Of a DNA stretch of 64,000 bases, positions 63,172 to 64,000 are shown one piece after another. Made by a program: the position numbers and the translations under genes. The notes beneath the pieces were generated by a model, which did no database searches, was not told the DNA's origin, and saw only the letters and a list, made by a program, of their open reading frames with translations. The stretch's first letter is position 1. Every line of letters starts with the position of its first letter. This stretch comes from Ypsolopha sequella (Eukaryota > Arthropoda > Insecta > Lepidoptera > Ypsolophidae), in the NCBI GenBank assembly GCA_934047225.1, contig OW203986.1, positions 12,403,221 to 12,467,220 of the forward strand, given 5' to 3'.

Positions 63172-63177
63172 TTTATT
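63172..63177 (-). promoter_or_regulatory. Poly(A) signal for MCM8
   Basis: AATAAA on the minus strand, 49 bases past the MCM8 stop codon. It lies inside the likely 3' UTR of rasp, so the two transcripts probably overlap at their 3' ends. Confidence 0.6.
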
Positions 63178-63225
63178 ATGAACTGTATTTTAAAATTCAA
63201 CAACGATAAATAGAAATTAACATAA

Positions 63226-63674
63226 CTACATGGCTATAAGTTGATACGTACTAGAACCTTTAAGTAGTAAGTAAGAGTGTGTGTGCATTGCGTCAATGAG
63301 ATCACTGGCTTCCCCTGCAACTCCAGCTGCTCTGTGTATTTGTATCAATTCTTGTCTTGTGAACACGTCCTTTCCTAGCTGATGGGCTCTTCTGGTCAAT
63401 GCATCAAGGAATTTCTTAAGCTGCAACAAAATTCGGTTATATTTGTAGTTTTCTACACCAATTTTTTACGCTTTTATATTTTGAATAAACTTTTACTGAT
63501 TTTTTTACTGACCTTATTTCTTGAGCTGACCCCTGATCCGTTGATAGACCTCGAAAGCTGAATGTTTCCGAATTCGTCGCTGAAAGTGTCTATGAGGCTG
63601 TGTTTTACGAGGCTTATGACGTCATTAGCATCTTGTACCGTCGCTTCTTCCCTTAATTCAGCTCTGGCACGGGC
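63226..63674 (-). CDS. MCM8: MCM8, C-terminal end (last two coding exons; partial)
   Basis: Exons 63674-63513 and 63420-63226 (stop) on the minus strand, GT/AG borders, joined in phase 0. The protein reads ARARAELREEATVQDANDVI, then DTFSDEFGNIQLSRSINGSG and VSSRNK-LKKFLDALTRRA, ending YLLLKGSSTYQLIAM. The DEFGN..RS..GSG..S block and the ending match MCM8, the helicase-family protein acting in homologous recombination and meiotic crossover formation (Drosophila rec). This part is the end of the AAA+ lid and the C-terminal winged-helix region; the Walker motifs lie beyond the right edge. The rest of the window (63675-64000) looks intronic. Confidence 0.9.
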
Positions 63675-64000
63675 CTGTCAATTAAAATTTATGCAATGAA
63701 CTGAAAGTTTTTGAAATCTGGACCTTCACCAAGTTCATTGCAAAACAAGTTATAATCATACAAAAATTCCATAAATTAAAATCTATGGTATTAACTGAAT
63801 GTTTTTGAAATCAGGGGATCTAAAAAATAAACTTTTAACAAAAAAATAGCAACCGACTTCAATAGTAACAGCAGTCATTCACTAAAAAGTTAATAATAAT
63901 TCTATAAAGACCGATGGTACCGAAGCAACACTTTTGCCGACTTCTTTCTTCCTGAAACATTATGTTATCTAGAAGTCGGCGCTCTTATATTGGTTTTTAT

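Overview
The window looks like a nuclear genomic segment from a moth or butterfly (Lepidoptera). The genes have many short exons with standard GT/AG introns. The DNA is AT-rich. The intergenic and intronic space is packed with typically lepidopteran interspersed repeats: a tRNA-headed SINE, TTAA-flanked piggyBac-type elements, hAT and TA-flanked palindromic MITEs, and CR1/RTE-like retrotransposon tails. No assignment to species is attempted.

Layout. (1) 1562-3224, minus: a small gene with a signal-peptide exon and a Pro/Gln-rich exon, related to the N-terminal part of gene 4. (2) 12286-24533, plus: a complete six-exon secreted EndoU (XendoU) family protein of 351 aa in which the first catalytic histidine is replaced by Asn. 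(3) 29659-45674, minus: a complete nine-exon NT5DC2/3-type HAD-fold 5'-nucleotidase-domain gene of 512 aa, whose introns host many transposons. (4) 51225-54253, minus: a second EndoU gene of at least 567 aa with a long KRDYV-repeat N-terminal region and an intact catalytic His pair; its first exon was not found. (5) 60663-63030, plus: a complete four-exon rasp/HHAT (Hedgehog palmitoyltransferase) gene of 522 aa. (6) 63226-63674, minus: the last two coding exons of MCM8, converging tail to tail with rasp. All exon chains close in frame.

Mobile DNA. A 3.9-kb non-LTR retrotransposon with an uninterrupted 961-codon endonuclease/reverse transcriptase ORF lies in intron 2 of gene 2, and a 5'-truncated relative lies in intron 5. 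Other elements include a miniature piggyBac that keeps only the C-terminal Cys-rich exon between TTAA sites, a deletion derivative of a helix-turn-helix transposase element, a ~100-bp satellite made of copies of a neighbouring inverted repeat, a four-copy TTAA palindromic MITE family, and two hAT-type elements with perfect 8-bp target duplications.

The host genes do not form an operon or one pathway. The three EndoU-related genes are the only local gene family and appear to be dispersed duplicates. I found no clear candidate for an entirely new system. The most unusual points are the EndoU active-site substitution, the duplicated splice acceptor in the same gene, and the satellite built from a transposon-end-like inverted repeat.
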